Counted from the stretch's first letter, positions 33,790 through 45,189 are shown. The stretch: 64,000 nt of DNA from Streptomyces sp. NBC_00078 (GCF_026343335.1 NZ_JAPELX010000001.1:6572001-6636000), one strand, 5' to 3'. Numbers and translations: made by a program. Notes: a model not told the origin generated them from the sequence alone.

Positions 33790-35343
33790 GTGTTCGACAC
33801 TCTCTCCGATCGCCTCTCAGCGACCTTCAAGAATCTGCGCGGCAAGGGGCGTCTGAGCGAGGCGGACGTCGACGCCACCGCGCGCGAGATCCGCATCGCG
33901 CTGCTCGAAGCGGACGTGGCCCTGCCCGTCGTGCGGTCGTTCATCAAGAACGTCAAGGAACGTGCCCTCAGCGCCGAGGTCTCCGGTTCGCGGTACCCCG
34001 CCAAGCGCGTCCTCGACATCGTCAACGAAGAGCTGGTCACCATCCTGGGCGGCCAGACCCGCCGCCTCCGCTTCGCCAAGCAGCCCCCGACCGTGATCAT
34101 GCTCGCGGGTCTGCAGGGCGCCGGTAAGACCACCCTCGCGGGCAAGCTCGCCAAGCACCTCAAGGAAGCGGGCCACTCGCCGCTGCTGGTCGCCGCAGAC
34201 CTCCAGCGCCCGAACGCGGTCACCCAGCTGAGCGTCGTCGCCGAGCGCGCGGGCGTCGCCGTCTTCGCCCCGGAACCGGGCAACGGCGTGGGTGACCCGG
34301 TCAAGGTCGCCGAGGACTCCATCCAGCACGCCAGGACCAAGGTCCACGACATCGTCATCGTGGACACCGCCGGCCGCCTCGGCATCGACCAGGACATGAT
34401 GCAGCAGGCCGCTGACATCCGGGACGCGGTCTCGCCGGACGAGATCCTCTTCGTCGTCGACGCCATGATCGGCCAGGACGCCGTCAACACGGCGGAGGCC
34501 TTCCGCGACGGCGTCGGCTTCGACGGCGTGGTCCTCTCCAAGCTCGACGGCGACGCCCGCGGTGGTGCGGCCCTGTCGATCGCCTCGGTCACCGGCAAGC
34601 CGATCATGTTCGCGTCGAACGGCGAGAAGCTGGAGGACTTCGACGTCTTCCACCCGGACCGGATGGCCTCCCGCATCCTCGACATGGGTGACCTGGCCAC
34701 CCTGTTCGAGATTGCGCAGAAGGAGTTCAGCGAGGAAGAGGCCGCCAAGGTCGCCTCCAAGCTCGCCTCCAAGAAGGGCCAGGACTTCACCCTCGACGAC
34801 TTCCTGGCTCAGATGGAGCAGGTCAGGAAGATGGGCAGCATCAGCAAGCTGCTCGGCATGATGCCCGGCATGGGCCAGATCAAGGAACAGATCAACAACA
34901 TCGACGAGCGGGACGTCGACCGCACGGCCGCCATCATCAAGTCGATGACCCCGGCCGAGCGCCAGGACGCGACGATCATCAACGGCTCCCGCCGCGCCCG
35001 TATCGCCAAGGGCTCCGGTGTCGAGGTCAGCGCCGTCAAGAACCTCGTCGAGCGGTTCTTCGAGGCCCGCAAGATGATGTCCCGCATGGCCCAGGGCGGC
35101 GGCATGCCGGGGATGCCCGGGCTGCCGGGCATGGGCGGCGGTCCCGGCCGCACCAAGAAGCAGCCGAAGAAGGCCAAGGGCAAGCAGCGCTCGGGCAACC
35201 CGATGAAGCGCAGGCAGCAGGAGCAGGAGGACGCCCAGCGGCGGGCCGCGGCGGCTCAGGGCGGCGGCGCCTTCGAGGTGCCGGGCCAGCAGGCACCGCA
35301 GGACTTCGAGCTGCCGGACGAGTTCAAGAAGTTCATGGGCTGA
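33790..35343 (+). CDS. ffh: signal recognition particle protein Ffh
   Basis: The SRP54 GTPase that binds signal sequences and the 4.5S-type RNA. The 517-residue protein starts at GTG 33790 (MFDTLSDRLSATFKNLRGKG). The NG domain has P-loop GLQGAGKT (107-114), DLQRPNAV, DTAGRLGID and SKLDGDARGG. The Met-rich M domain follows from about 300 (MGSISKLLGMMPGMGQIKEQ, MTPAERQ, INGSRRARIAKGSG). A Gly/Pro/Gln-rich tail of about 90 residues extends beyond the minimal family length. Partner of FtsY at 25339. Confidence 0.96.
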   Translation: MFDTLSDRLSATFKNLRGKGRLSEADVDATAREIRIALLEADVALPVVRSFIKNVKERALSAEVSGSRYPAKRVLDIVNEELVTILGGQTRRLRFAKQPPTVIMLAGLQGAGKTTLAGKLAKHLKEAGHSPLLVAADLQRPNAVTQLSVVAERAGVAVFAPEPGNGVGDPVKVAEDSIQHARTKVHDIVIVDTAGRLGIDQDMMQQAADIRDAVSPDEILFVVDAMIGQDAVNTAEAFRDGVGFDGVVLSKLDGDARGGAALSIASVTGKPIMFASNGEKLEDFDVFHPDRMASRILDMGDLATLFEIAQKEFSEEEAAKVASKLASKKGQDFTLDDFLAQMEQVRKMGSISKLLGMMPGMGQIKEQINNIDERDVDRTAAIIKSMTPAERQDATIINGSRRARIAKGSGVEVSAVKNLVERFFEARKMMSRMAQGGGMPGMPGLPGMGGGPGRTKKQPKKAKGKQRSGNPMKRRQQEQEDAQRRAAAAQGGGAFEVPGQQAPQDFELPDEFKKFMG

Positions 35344-35393
35344 GTTCACCCACTGCGCGTGCCGGGGGTTGGTCGTTGTCGTAACGTCCGGAT

Positions 35394-37330
<1,937 letters not shown>

Positions 37331-37334
<4 letters not shown>

Positions 37335-38197
37335 GGCGTACGGGCGACCAGGTACCGGAACACGTTCGGCATCCACACCGTCCCGTCCGTGCGCAGATAC
37401 GGATGCAGGGCCTCCGTCAGTTCCTTGTCCACCTGTGCCTGGTCCGTCGCGGAGATCGCCGCGTCGAACAGGCCCGTCGACAGCAGCCCTCGTACCGCAC
37501 TGTCCATGCCGGCGTACCCGAAGGGACACGCGACCCGTCCGGATCCGTCGGGCTTCAGCCCCGCCCGCCGGGCCACCTCCTCCAGGTCGTCGCGGAGAGC
37601 GGGGCGCCAACTCGCCGTGCTGCGCAGCGGATCCGCCAGCCTGGTCGCCACCCGCAGCACGGACGAGGTGGCGCAGCGTTCCGGCGGACCCCAGCCGGCC
37701 AGCACCACGGGCGCCCCGCGCTCGACGAGCGGTGTCGCTGCCTGCAGCAGCCCGCCGAGCCCCTCCGAGTCGCCCGCCAGACACCCGATGGGCTCGAAAG
37801 CGGTCACCAGGCTGTACGCGGGCGTCTCTGCGCCGCCCGAGGCCCCGGCGTCCTCGGGCGAACCGTCCACGAGCCGGGCGTCCGCACGCACGCGCGTGCC
37901 CCACGCGTCCGGCAGCAGCCGCTCCCGCGCGAGGGCGAGCCGCTCGGGCGAGGAGCGGTCGACACCGGTGACCGCGGCCCCCCTGGACACCGCCATGAGG
38001 AGGGCCAGTCCGCTGCCGCAGCCGAGGCCCAGCAGCCGGGTGCCGGGGCCCACCTCGAGTCGCTCGTAGACGGCCTCGTAGAGCGGGACCAGCATCCGCT
38101 CCTGGATCTCCGACCAGTCACGCGCGCGTGTACACAGGTCCACGCGGGGTGCCTCGTCCGCGTGAGTCAGGTGCTGCCGCACGAGCGTAGGTGTCAT
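37331..38197 (-). CDS. SAM-dependent methyltransferase
   Basis: A protein of 288 residues. Class I methyltransferase motif I is GTRLLGLGCGSGLALLMAVSRGAAVTGVDRS, with motif II-like VTAFEPIGCLAGDSEGLGGLL. ATG 38197 (MTPTLVRQHLTHADEAPRV) is chosen; the longer open frame upstream has no family similarity. It is convergent with ftsH, sharing the four bases CTAG so that both stops use them. The substrate is unknown; the fold suggests a small molecule, in the ubiE/SmtA-like group. Confidence 0.8.
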
Positions 38198-38618
38198 CAA
38201 AGCGCCCCAATCCGCCGAGAGTTGCCGCTGTGTGCGTTTTCCGTGGCCCCGTGACGTGCGCTCGCACTCCCCCCGTATGTCAGGTAACTCCGCACTCGAC
38301 CGCGCGTCCAGGGGTTGTCGGGCCCGGCTTGCGGGTTCGCGGCGGGAGTGGCGAGATTTCACGTCCCGGCAACCTGGGCCCGTACGATCACCTGGGTCGG
38401 ACCGGCCCGACACGGGGCAGCCGTACCGCGTCTGGCCGTCGAGGACGGGCCGGTCGCCGGGGATGGCGAAGCTCCCGGTAACGTCTCGGCGGCCGTCGGC
38501 GCTGACTGAAGTGACGCCCTCCGCCGCGAGAGCGGCCGAAACGCCTCTTGCGCACCTGCGGATCACAACCGCACCGGGCTGTGGACATCGGCTACGTGCC
38601 GGGTCGTAGGACGGACTA

Positions 38619-38635
38619 CGTACCACCTTGGTACG
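38619..38635. promoter_or_regulatory. palindrome CGTACCA-n3-TGGTACG
   Basis: 7-bp arms, 3-bp spacer. A further TGGTACG half-site lies at 38701-38707. Both lie in the 572-bp gap (38198-38769) upstream of the SprT-like gene, which otherwise shows no supported gene. Confidence 0.45.
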
Positions 38636-38735
38636 AGCTGTGAGGTTTCTCCGCAGATCAGCGCACCCGCCCTCGTCAGGACGCATCAGCGGCAACTGAC
38701 TGGTACGTGCAAATTATTTGGGATGGCCCGGAATA

Positions 38736-38761
38736 GGAACACAGCGGCACCCCCGCTCGTT
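38736..38761 (+). promoter_or_regulatory. SigR-like promoter candidate, possibly leaderless
   Basis: GGAAC (38736-38740), 18 bp, GTT (38759-38761). The Streptomyces thiol-stress sigma factor SigR recognises GGAAT-n18-GTT; one base differs. Transcription would begin at or next to GTG 38770. Confidence 0.3.
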
Positions 38762-38769
38762 GTCATTAC

Positions 38770-39372
38770 GTGAGCACGACACAGACACCACCTGTTCTCG
38801 CCGCAGAGCTGGCACAGGCGTGGGCCGACATTCAGCGGTACCACCCCGAGCTGCCCGATCTGGCCGCGCCCGAGTCCCTGATCGGAGAGTCGTCGTCCGC
38901 GTGCGGTCACGAACTCTCCTTCGAGCGACTGCTCCATGAGGCAGTCCACGGCATCGCCGCCGCACGCGGCGTGCGCGACACGTCCCGCGCCGGCCGCTAC
39001 CACAACCGCAGATTCCTCGCGATCGCCGAGGAGCTGGGACTGGACCACCCCGAGGAACCGCACCCCAGCAGCGGCTTCTCGCTGGTCACGCTCAACCCCG
39101 AGGCCAAGCGCCGCTACCGCCCGACGATGGAGCGGCTCCAGCGCGCCCTCAAGGCCCACACGGCCGCCACCTCCGCCGACACCCCGAAGAGCTTCCGGGG
39201 CCCGGCCGCCCGCCACGGCTCGTCCGGGGGAGGGGTGCGAGTGAAGGCGGTGTGCGACTGCGGTCGTAACGTACGCGTCGTTCCGTCCGTCCTGGCCCAG
39301 GCGCCGATCGTGTGCGGGGGCTGCGGGAAGCCGTTCCGGATTCCGGAGGTCGTCGGGGCGGCGGCAGGCTGA
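38770..39372 (+). CDS. SprT-like zinc metallopeptidase-type protein
   Basis: A protein of 200 residues with an SprT-like metal site (SFERLLHEAVHGIAAARGVRDTSRAGRYHN, HExxH variant HEAVH plus a later Arg/Tyr/His cluster) and a C-terminal zinc ribbon (CDCGRNVRVVPS ... VCGGCGKPFRIP). The SprT family includes DNA-protein crosslink proteases of the SPRTN type. The GTG at 38770 has no clear ribosome site and may be leaderless. Its protease activity is inferred from motifs only. Confidence 0.75.
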   Translation: MSTTQTPPVLAAELAQAWADIQRYHPELPDLAAPESLIGESSSACGHELSFERLLHEAVHGIAAARGVRDTSRAGRYHNRRFLAIAEELGLDHPEEPHPSSGFSLVTLNPEAKRRYRPTMERLQRALKAHTAATSADTPKSFRGPAARHGSSGGGVRVKAVCDCGRNVRVVPSVLAQAPIVCGGCGKPFRIPEVVGAAAG

Positions 39373-39647
39373 GGCTGCGGCTGCTCGTGGCAGTCGCGGT
39401 CCGCATGTCGTAGCCGGCAGACGTCGGCCCGTGGGCACCTGGGGCGCCGGGTGCCCCACAGGCATGCCCCGCCGTAGCCGGGGCGGAGCCGGCCCGCAGG
39501 GTGTGGCACAATGGCTAGCTGTACTCGACAGCCGCACAGGAACCCTCTCGCCTCCGGCTGACGCGTCCATCGGGCACTCGGGTACCGCAACCCCACGCGG
39601 CAATCTCGCCGTGCCCAACCACGTCAAAACCAGGAGAACCCACTCCC

Positions 39648-40076
39648 GTGGCAGTCAAGATCAAGCTGAAGCGTCTGGGCAAGATCCGTTCGCCTCACTA
39701 CCGCATCGTCGTCGCCGACTCCCGCACCCGCCGTGACGGCCGTGCGATCGAGGAGATCGGTCTGTACCACCCGGTGCAGAACCCCTCGCGCATCGAGGTC
39801 GACTCGGAGCGCGCGCAGTACTGGCTGGGTGTCGGCGCGCAGCCGACCGAGCCCGTTCTCGCCATCCTGAAGCTGACCGGCGACTGGCAGAAGTACAAGG
39901 GCGAGCCCGCCCCGGCTCCCCTGCTGCAGCCGGCCGAGAAGGCCGCGCGTCCGTCGTTCGAGGCCCTTGGTGGCGACGACGACGGCAAGGGTGAGGCGAT
40001 CACCCAGAAGAAGAAGGCCGAGAAGAAGGACGAGGCTCCCGCTGAGTCGTCCTCGTCTGCGTCGACCGAGGCCTGA
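39648..40076 (+). CDS. rpsP: 30S ribosomal protein S16
   Basis: A 142-residue protein. S16 proper is MAVKIKLKRLGKIRSPHYRI to about residue 85; the Streptomyces-type extension adds a charged Lys/Glu/Ser/Ala tail. GTG 39648 has AGGAGA upstream. First gene of a conserved ribosome-maturation operon: rpsP-khpA-rimM-trmD-rplS. Confidence 0.96.
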   Translation: MAVKIKLKRLGKIRSPHYRIVVADSRTRRDGRAIEEIGLYHPVQNPSRIEVDSERAQYWLGVGAQPTEPVLAILKLTGDWQKYKGEPAPAPLLQPAEKAARPSFEALGGDDDGKGEAITQKKKAEKKDEAPAESSSSASTEA

Positions 40077-40078
40077 GC

Positions 40079-40318
40079 ATGCTCGAGGAGGCTCTCGAGC
40101 ACCTCGTGAAGGGCATCGTCGACAACCCTGACGATGTGCAGGTCGCCTCGCGCGATCTGCGCCGCGGGCGCGTTCTCGAGGTCCGGGTCCACCCCGACGA
40201 CCTCGGCAAGGTGATCGGCCGCAACGGCCGCACCGCGCGCGCTCTGCGCACCGTCGTGGGCGCCATCGGCGGCCGCGGTGTCCGCGTCGACCTCGTCGAC
40301 GTGGACCACGTGCGCTGA
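40079..40318 (+). CDS. khpA: KH-domain RNA-binding protein KhpA
   Basis: A 79-residue single KH domain protein. The GxxG loop is GRNG in KVIGRNGRTARALRTVVGA. It starts 2 bp after rpsP. In other Gram-positives KhpA pairs with KhpB to bind many RNAs; the S16-RimM context points to ribosome biogenesis. Confidence 0.93.
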   Translation: MLEEALEHLVKGIVDNPDDVQVASRDLRRGRVLEVRVHPDDLGKVIGRNGRTARALRTVVGAIGGRGVRVDLVDVDHVR

Positions 40319-40413
40319 CGCCAAACGCAGCACCGGCTCGGGCCGGGGAGGGCCACTGTGCCGTCCCCGGCCCGCAGTCATTACGAGTCGTTCACGACAG
40401 GAGATCTTCGGAA

Positions 40414-40980
40414 GTGCAGCTCGTAGTCGCGCGGATCGGCCGCGCCCACGGCATCAAGGGCGAGGTCACCGTCGAGGTCCGTACCGACGAGCCCGAACTG
40501 CGGCTCGCACCCGGTGCCGTACTGGCCACCGAGCCCGCCGCTGCGGGCCCCCTCACCATCGAGACGGGCCGCGTCCACAGCGGCCGCCTGCTCCTGCGCT
40601 TCGCGGGCGTCGCCGACCGCACCGCCGCCGAGGCACTGCGCAACATCCTCCTGATCGCCGAGGTGGACCCGGAGGTGCTCCCGGAGGACGAGGACGAGTA
40701 CTACGACCACCAGCTGATGGACCTGGACGTGGTGCTGAAGGACGGCACGGAGATCGGCCGTATCACCGAGATCTCGCACCTGCCCTCCCAGGACCTGTTC
40801 ATCGTCGAACGCCCGGACGGGAGCGAGGTGATGGTCCCCTTCGTCGAGGAGATCGTCACCGAGATCGACCTCGACGAACAGCGGGCGGTCATCGACCCGC
40901 CGCCCGGCCTGATCGACGACCAGGCCGACCACGACGAAGCCGCTGACGAATCCGGTGCGTCGTCCCGGGACGAGTCCTGA
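40414..40980 (+). CDS. rimM: 16S rRNA processing protein RimM
   Basis: A 188-residue 30S assembly factor that works on the head domain with S19. The N-terminal RimM domain has VVARIGRAHGIKGEVTVEV; the PRC-barrel is at about 100-165 (YDHQLMDLDVVLKDG ... VPFVEEIVTEIDLDEQ). An acidic tail follows. GTG start behind AGGAGA; the stop overlaps trmD (TGATG). Confidence 0.93.
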   Translation: MQLVVARIGRAHGIKGEVTVEVRTDEPELRLAPGAVLATEPAAAGPLTIETGRVHSGRLLLRFAGVADRTAAEALRNILLIAEVDPEVLPEDEDEYYDHQLMDLDVVLKDGTEIGRITEISHLPSQDLFIVERPDGSEVMVPFVEEIVTEIDLDEQRAVIDPPPGLIDDQADHDEAADESGASSRDES

Positions 40981-41813
40981 TGCGCCTCGACGTCGTCACG
41001 ATCTTCCCCGAGTACCTGGAGCCCCTGAACGTCTCCCTCGTCGGCAAGGCACGCACGCGTGGGCAGCTGGACGTCCATGTGCACGACCTGCGCGCGTGGA
41101 CGTACGACCGCCACAACACCGTCGACGACACCCCGTACGGCGGTGGCCCCGGCATGGTCATGAAGACGGACCCCTGGGGCGGCGCCCTGGACTCCGCCCT
41201 CGCCGACGGCTACGAGAAGGGCTCCCACACGCCCGCGCTGATCGTCCCCACGCCCAGCGGCCGCCCCTTCACCCAGGAACTCGCCGTCGAACTCTCCGAG
41301 CACCCCTGGCTGATCTTCGTGCCGGCGCGCTACGAGGGCATCGACCGCCGGGTGATCGACGAGTACGCGACCCGGATGCCGGTCCACGAGGTGTCCATCG
41401 GCGACTACGTCCTCGCCGGCGGCGAGGCGGCCGTACTCGTGATCACGGAGGCGGTGGCCCGGCTGCTGCCCGGCGTCCTCGGCAACGCCGAGTCCCACCG
41501 CGACGACTCCTTCGCACCCGGCGCCATGGCCGGCCTCCTGGAAGGCCCCGTCTACACCAAGCCCCCCAGGTGGCGCGGCCGCGGCATTCCGGACGTGCTG
41601 CTCAGCGGCCACCACGGCAAGATCGCCCGCTGGCGCCGCGACGAGGCCCTGAGGCGTACGACGGCCAACCGGCCCGACCTCATCGAGCGCTGCGACCCGA
41701 AGAACTTCGACAAGAAGGACCGCGAGATGCTCTCGATCCTGGGCTGGGCTCCGGACCCGGAGGGCGAGCCGTACGGCCGATTTTGGCGCAGGACAGACGG
41801 CGTGGAACAATAG
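40980..41813 (+). CDS. trmD: tRNA (guanine37-N1)-methyltransferase TrmD
   Basis: A SPOUT knotted methyltransferase making m1G37, which prevents frameshifting. The protein is 277 residues: MRLDVVTIFPEYLEPLNVS start, the MVMKTDPWGGAL loop, the knot region RYEGIDRRVIDEYA and EVSIGDYVLAGGEAAVLVITEAVARLLPG, and the C-terminal helical domain. Translationally coupled to rimM. Confidence 0.96.
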   Translation: MRLDVVTIFPEYLEPLNVSLVGKARTRGQLDVHVHDLRAWTYDRHNTVDDTPYGGGPGMVMKTDPWGGALDSALADGYEKGSHTPALIVPTPSGRPFTQELAVELSEHPWLIFVPARYEGIDRRVIDEYATRMPVHEVSIGDYVLAGGEAAVLVITEAVARLLPGVLGNAESHRDDSFAPGAMAGLLEGPVYTKPPRWRGRGIPDVLLSGHHGKIARWRRDEALRRTTANRPDLIERCDPKNFDKKDREMLSILGWAPDPEGEPYGRFWRRTDGVEQ

Positions 41814-41947
41814 GCCGCTGTTGTGCGTCGTCCGGCGTGCGCCCCTGCCACAGGGGGACACGACGCCCGCCCCGGCACGGACAGCATCCTTCAGGAACAC
41901 CTATCGCCCGTTGATGACCTGTGGCATCAGCGAAGAAAGCAGACGAA

Positions 41948-42298
41948 ATGTCTCACCTGCTCGACACCGTCGATGCCGCGTCGCTGCGCAGCGACGTCCC
42001 GGCTTTCCGCCCGGGTGACACCGTCAACGTCCACGTCCGCGTCATCGAGGGCAACCGCTCCCGTGTGCAGCAGTTCAAGGGCGTTGTGGTCCGCCGCCAG
42101 GGCGCCGGTGTCCGCGAGACCTTCACGGTCCGCAAGGTCTCCTTCTCCGTAGGCGTCGAGCGCACCTTCCCGGTGCACACCCCGATCGTCGAGAAGATCG
42201 AGCTCGTCACCCGCGGTGACGTGCGTCGCGCCAAGCTGTACTACCTGCGCGAGCTGCGCGGTAAGGCCGCGAAGATCAAGGAGAAGCGCGACAGCTGA
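41948..42298 (+). CDS. rplS: 50S ribosomal protein L19
   Basis: A 116-residue protein starting MSHLLDTVDAASLRSDVPAF; conserved core FRPGDTVNVHVRVIEGNRSRVQQFKGVV and RRAKLYYLRELRGKAAKIKE. ATG 41948 gives the normal family length; an earlier in-frame start at 41921 is not favoured. L19 sits at the 30S-50S interface. The 134-bp gap after trmD may hold a leader but I see no recognised L19 leader motif. Confidence 0.96.
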   Translation: MSHLLDTVDAASLRSDVPAFRPGDTVNVHVRVIEGNRSRVQQFKGVVVRRQGAGVRETFTVRKVSFSVGVERTFPVHTPIVEKIELVTRGDVRRAKLYYLRELRGKAAKIKEKRDS

Positions 42299-42343
42299 GC
42301 TCGCGCGGGCGTTCTTGGCGGGGCCGGATAGCATCTGGCCTCG

Positions 42344-43072
42344 ATGGACACCGAAGCACAGCAGACGGAGCGCGACCGCTCCTCCCGCCCTTCCGATTCC
42401 GCGGACGTCTCCCAGGAGATCCCGGAGACAGAAGGGCCGGAGGGACGGTCGCGTTTCGCGTTGGTGGCGCGTATCACCGACTGGCTGCCGGGCGGGTGGA
42501 TCTCACTGACCCTGCTGGTCTGCCTGGTGTTTTTGCTGATCCTCAACGCTTTCGTGGTGCAACCCTTCCAGATTCCCAGCGGATCCATGGAAAACGGATT
42601 GAGGGTCGGGGACCGCGTTCTCGTAAATAAGTTGGCGTACCGTTTCGGTGCCGAGCCGCGGCGCGGCGATGTCGTCGTGTTCGACGGAACGGGGTACTTC
42701 GGGAGCGGCGACTTCATCAAGCGCGTCGTGGGCGTGGGGGGAGACCACGTGGTCTGCTGCGGCAGGGAGGGGAGGATCGAGGTGAACGGCCGGTCGGTGG
42801 ACGAGTCGACGTTCCTGTACCCCGGTGACAGCCCGTCCTCGGTGCCCTTCAAGGTCGTCGTGCCCAAGGGCACCCTGTTCCTCCTCGGTGACCACCGCAG
42901 CGACTCCAGCGACTCCCGCGACCACCTGGGCTCGCCCGGCGGCGGCATGATCCCGGTGTCCGAGGTCATCGGACGTGCCGACTGGATCGTCTGGCCGTCC
43001 GCCCACTGGATCCGCCTGCACCGTCCCGGCGCCTACGCGCGCGTGCCCGCGGCGGACGGTGCTCATGGGTAA
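42344..43072 (+). CDS. sipW: type I signal peptidase, SipW-like
   Basis: First of four adjacent signal peptidase I genes. 242 residues with a membrane anchor at about 51-71 and the catalytic Ser81 (IPSGSMENGL) and Lys126 (GDFIKRVVGVGGD) dyad. There is one N-terminal membrane segment and no C-terminal anchor. The arrangement matches the sipWXYZ cluster of S. lividans, in which sipW-X-Y form one operon. It overlaps sipX by 8 bp. CxxC-like paired cysteines (VVCCGREG) after the Lys are shared with sipX and sipZ. Confidence 0.9.
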   Translation: MDTEAQQTERDRSSRPSDSADVSQEIPETEGPEGRSRFALVARITDWLPGGWISLTLLVCLVFLLILNAFVVQPFQIPSGSMENGLRVGDRVLVNKLAYRFGAEPRRGDVVVFDGTGYFGSGDFIKRVVGVGGDHVVCCGREGRIEVNGRSVDESTFLYPGDSPSSVPFKVVVPKGTLFLLGDHRSDSSDSRDHLGSPGGGMIPVSEVIGRADWIVWPSAHWIRLHRPGAYARVPAADGAHG

Positions 43073-44192
43073 CCGTGGCAGACCACGCGGTGCGACACCG
43101 GAAGGCCCCTTCGGCACCGAGAACCTGCTGCCCACCGGCTCCCGCCGCCCCGTTGGCGGCGCGACCGGTGGCGGCGCGAGTGGCGGACGCACCCGCGCCG
43201 AGCGCCGCAAGCTCCAGCGCAAGGTCAAGCGAAAGCGCAGGCGCAGCGCGGTCAAGGAGATACCTCTCCTGGTCGGTGTCGCGGTCCTCATAGCCCTGGT
43301 CCTGAAGACGTTCCTCGTCCAGGCGTTCGTGATCCCGTCCGGCTCCATGGAGCAGACGATCCGGATCGGCGACCGTGTCCTGGTCGACAAACTCACCCCG
43401 TGGTTCGGCTCCGAGCCCCAGCGCGGGGACGTCGTCGTCTTCAAGGACCCCGGCGGCTGGCTCGCGGGCGAGCAGACCACGAAGAAGAACGACCCCGTCG
43501 TCGTCAAGCAGGTCAAGGAGGGACTCACCTTCATCGGCCTGCTGCCGTCCGACAACGAGAAGGACCTGATCAAGCGGGTCATCGGAGTCGGCGGCGACCA
43601 CGTGAAGTGCTGTGACGCCCAAGGGCGTATGACGGTCAACGGCGTACCGCTGACCGAGGGTGACTACCTGTATCCCGGGAACGCCCCCTCCATACAGCCG
43701 TTCGACATCACCGTCCCCCAGGGGCGCCTGTGGGTGATGGGCGACCACCGTGCCAACTCCGCGGACTCGCGGGCCCACCAGAACACCGACTACGGCGGCA
43801 CGGTCTCCCTGGACTCCGTGGTGGGACGGGCGAAGGTCATCGCCTGGCCCTTCGGCCACTGGACTTCCTTGAAGGAACCTAAAACTTTCTCCTCCGTTTC
43901 CAACTCCGTGTCGGGGACGACCGCGTCCCCCCAGCTGTCGCATAGGGTTGCCCAGGACGAATTCAACGGAACGATCCAGCTCCCGAGCCCTGCGGAACTC
44001 CCGCTCGTTATGGGAGTGGTGGGCCTGCACCGCGTAAGGGGCAGGCAGCGGCGCAGAGTAAGGAGTTGGCGTGGGGGATGTGGCGGTTGGCGCACGGTCC
44101 GGACACGAAGGCGAGGAGCACCGTGGACAACCCGTCCAAGGGGTCTCCGCGTCCGTCCCGGCCGCGGACAGCGCCGTGACCCCCGGGAGTGA
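43065..44192 (+). CDS. sipX: type I signal peptidase, SipX-like
   Basis: 375 residues from ATG 43065 (MGNRGRPRGATPEG), which overlaps the sipW stop. The head has 60 Gly/Arg/Lys-rich residues, a membrane anchor at about 65-85, Ser94 (IPSGSMEQTI) and Lys170 (DLIKRVIGVGGD). After VVGRAKVIAWPFGHW a C-terminal segment PAELPLVMGVVGL looks like a short anchor. The last 60 residues are Arg/Gly-rich and read out of frame through the first 122 bases of sipY, so they may be a read-through tail or reflect a lost earlier stop. Confidence 0.88.
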   Translation: MGNRGRPRGATPEGPFGTENLLPTGSRRPVGGATGGGASGGRTRAERRKLQRKVKRKRRRSAVKEIPLLVGVAVLIALVLKTFLVQAFVIPSGSMEQTIRIGDRVLVDKLTPWFGSEPQRGDVVVFKDPGGWLAGEQTTKKNDPVVVKQVKEGLTFIGLLPSDNEKDLIKRVIGVGGDHVKCCDAQGRMTVNGVPLTEGDYLYPGNAPSIQPFDITVPQGRLWVMGDHRANSADSRAHQNTDYGGTVSLDSVVGRAKVIAWPFGHWTSLKEPKTFSSVSNSVSGTTASPQLSHRVAQDEFNGTIQLPSPAELPLVMGVVGLHRVRGRQRRRVRSWRGGCGGWRTVRTRRRGAPWTTRPRGLRVRPGRGQRRDPRE

Positions 44193-45063
44193 CTCCGGGG
44201 CGACCGAGGACGGCACGGTGCCGGACGAGCGGGACCAGGCCGGGGAAAAGGGCTCGGGCGGAACACCCCCCAAGCCCAGCAAACAGCGCTCCTTCTGGAA
44301 GGAGCTGCCCATTCTGATCGGTATCGCGCTCGTGCTGGCGCTGCTGATCAAGACGTTTCTGGTGCAGGCGTTCTCGATTCCGTCGGACTCGATGCAGAAC
44401 ACCCTTCAGCAGGGCGACCGGGTCCTCGTCGACAAGCTCACCCCCTGGTTCGGCTCGAAGCCGGAGCGCGGCGAGGTCGTCGTCTTCCACGACCCGGACA
44501 ACTGGCTGGCGGGCGAGCCCACGGCCACTCCGAACGCACTGCAGAAGGTCCTCAGCTGGATCGGCCTGATGCCGTCCGCCGAGGAGAAGGACCTCATCAA
44601 GCGCGTCATCGGCGTCGGCGGCGACACCGTCTCCTGCAAGGGCTCCGGCCCGCTGACGGTCAACGGCAAGGCACTCAACGACACGTCGTTCGTGTACGCC
44701 GGCAACACGCCGTGCAGCGTCGACGACCAGGGCGGCCAGTTCTCGGTGAAGGTCCCCAAGGGCTACATCTGGGTCATGGGCGACCACCGCCAGAACTCGC
44801 GCGACTCGCGCTACAACCAGAGCGACAAGCACAACGGCATGGTCCCGGTGGACAAGGTCGTCGGACGCGCCATCGTCATCGCCTGGCCGGTCACCCGCTG
44901 GAACACCCTCCCGGTCCCGGACACCTTCGACCAGCCCGGCCTGAACAACCAGTCCTCGGCGTCCGCCGCCCTGACGGCCGCACCGAACGCGCTCGCCCTG
45001 ACCGGTGTGGTCCCGGTGGCCCTGTGGCGCCGTAGGAAGACTGCCGTCGAGCAGACTCGCTGA
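44071..45063 (+). CDS. sipY: type I signal peptidase, SipY-like
   Basis: 330 residues. GTG 44071 has AAGGAG 6 bp upstream even though this lies inside the sipX frame. After an acidic, disordered head of 75 residues come the membrane anchor (about 78-97), Ser107 (IPSDSMQNTL) and Lys177 (DLIKRVIGVGGD). A second hydrophobic segment near the C-terminus (NALALTGVVPVALW) is followed by RRRK, giving a C-terminal anchor. In S. lividans SipY is the major signal peptidase, and this is likely its orthologue. Confidence 0.9.
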   Translation: MGDVAVGARSGHEGEEHRGQPVQGVSASVPAADSAVTPGSDSGATEDGTVPDERDQAGEKGSGGTPPKPSKQRSFWKELPILIGIALVLALLIKTFLVQAFSIPSDSMQNTLQQGDRVLVDKLTPWFGSKPERGEVVVFHDPDNWLAGEPTATPNALQKVLSWIGLMPSAEEKDLIKRVIGVGGDTVSCKGSGPLTVNGKALNDTSFVYAGNTPCSVDDQGGQFSVKVPKGYIWVMGDHRQNSRDSRYNQSDKHNGMVPVDKVVGRAIVIAWPVTRWNTLPVPDTFDQPGLNNQSSASAALTAAPNALALTGVVPVALWRRRKTAVEQTR

Positions 45064-45189
45064 GTCGCCTCTCGGGCCGCGCCTCTCCGGGCGTACCTGA
45101 CGGTCTCGTGAAACCCTCGTGGAGCTTGTGACCTTGGTCGCAGCGGAGGGGCTGACCGGCTCAGGTGCCCCCGGGTAGGGTGCGGACCC

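Noticed and set aside
35240..35393. Possible separate promoter between ffh and ftsH
   Set aside because: Only 50 bp separate the genes and no paired -35/-10 elements were seen.
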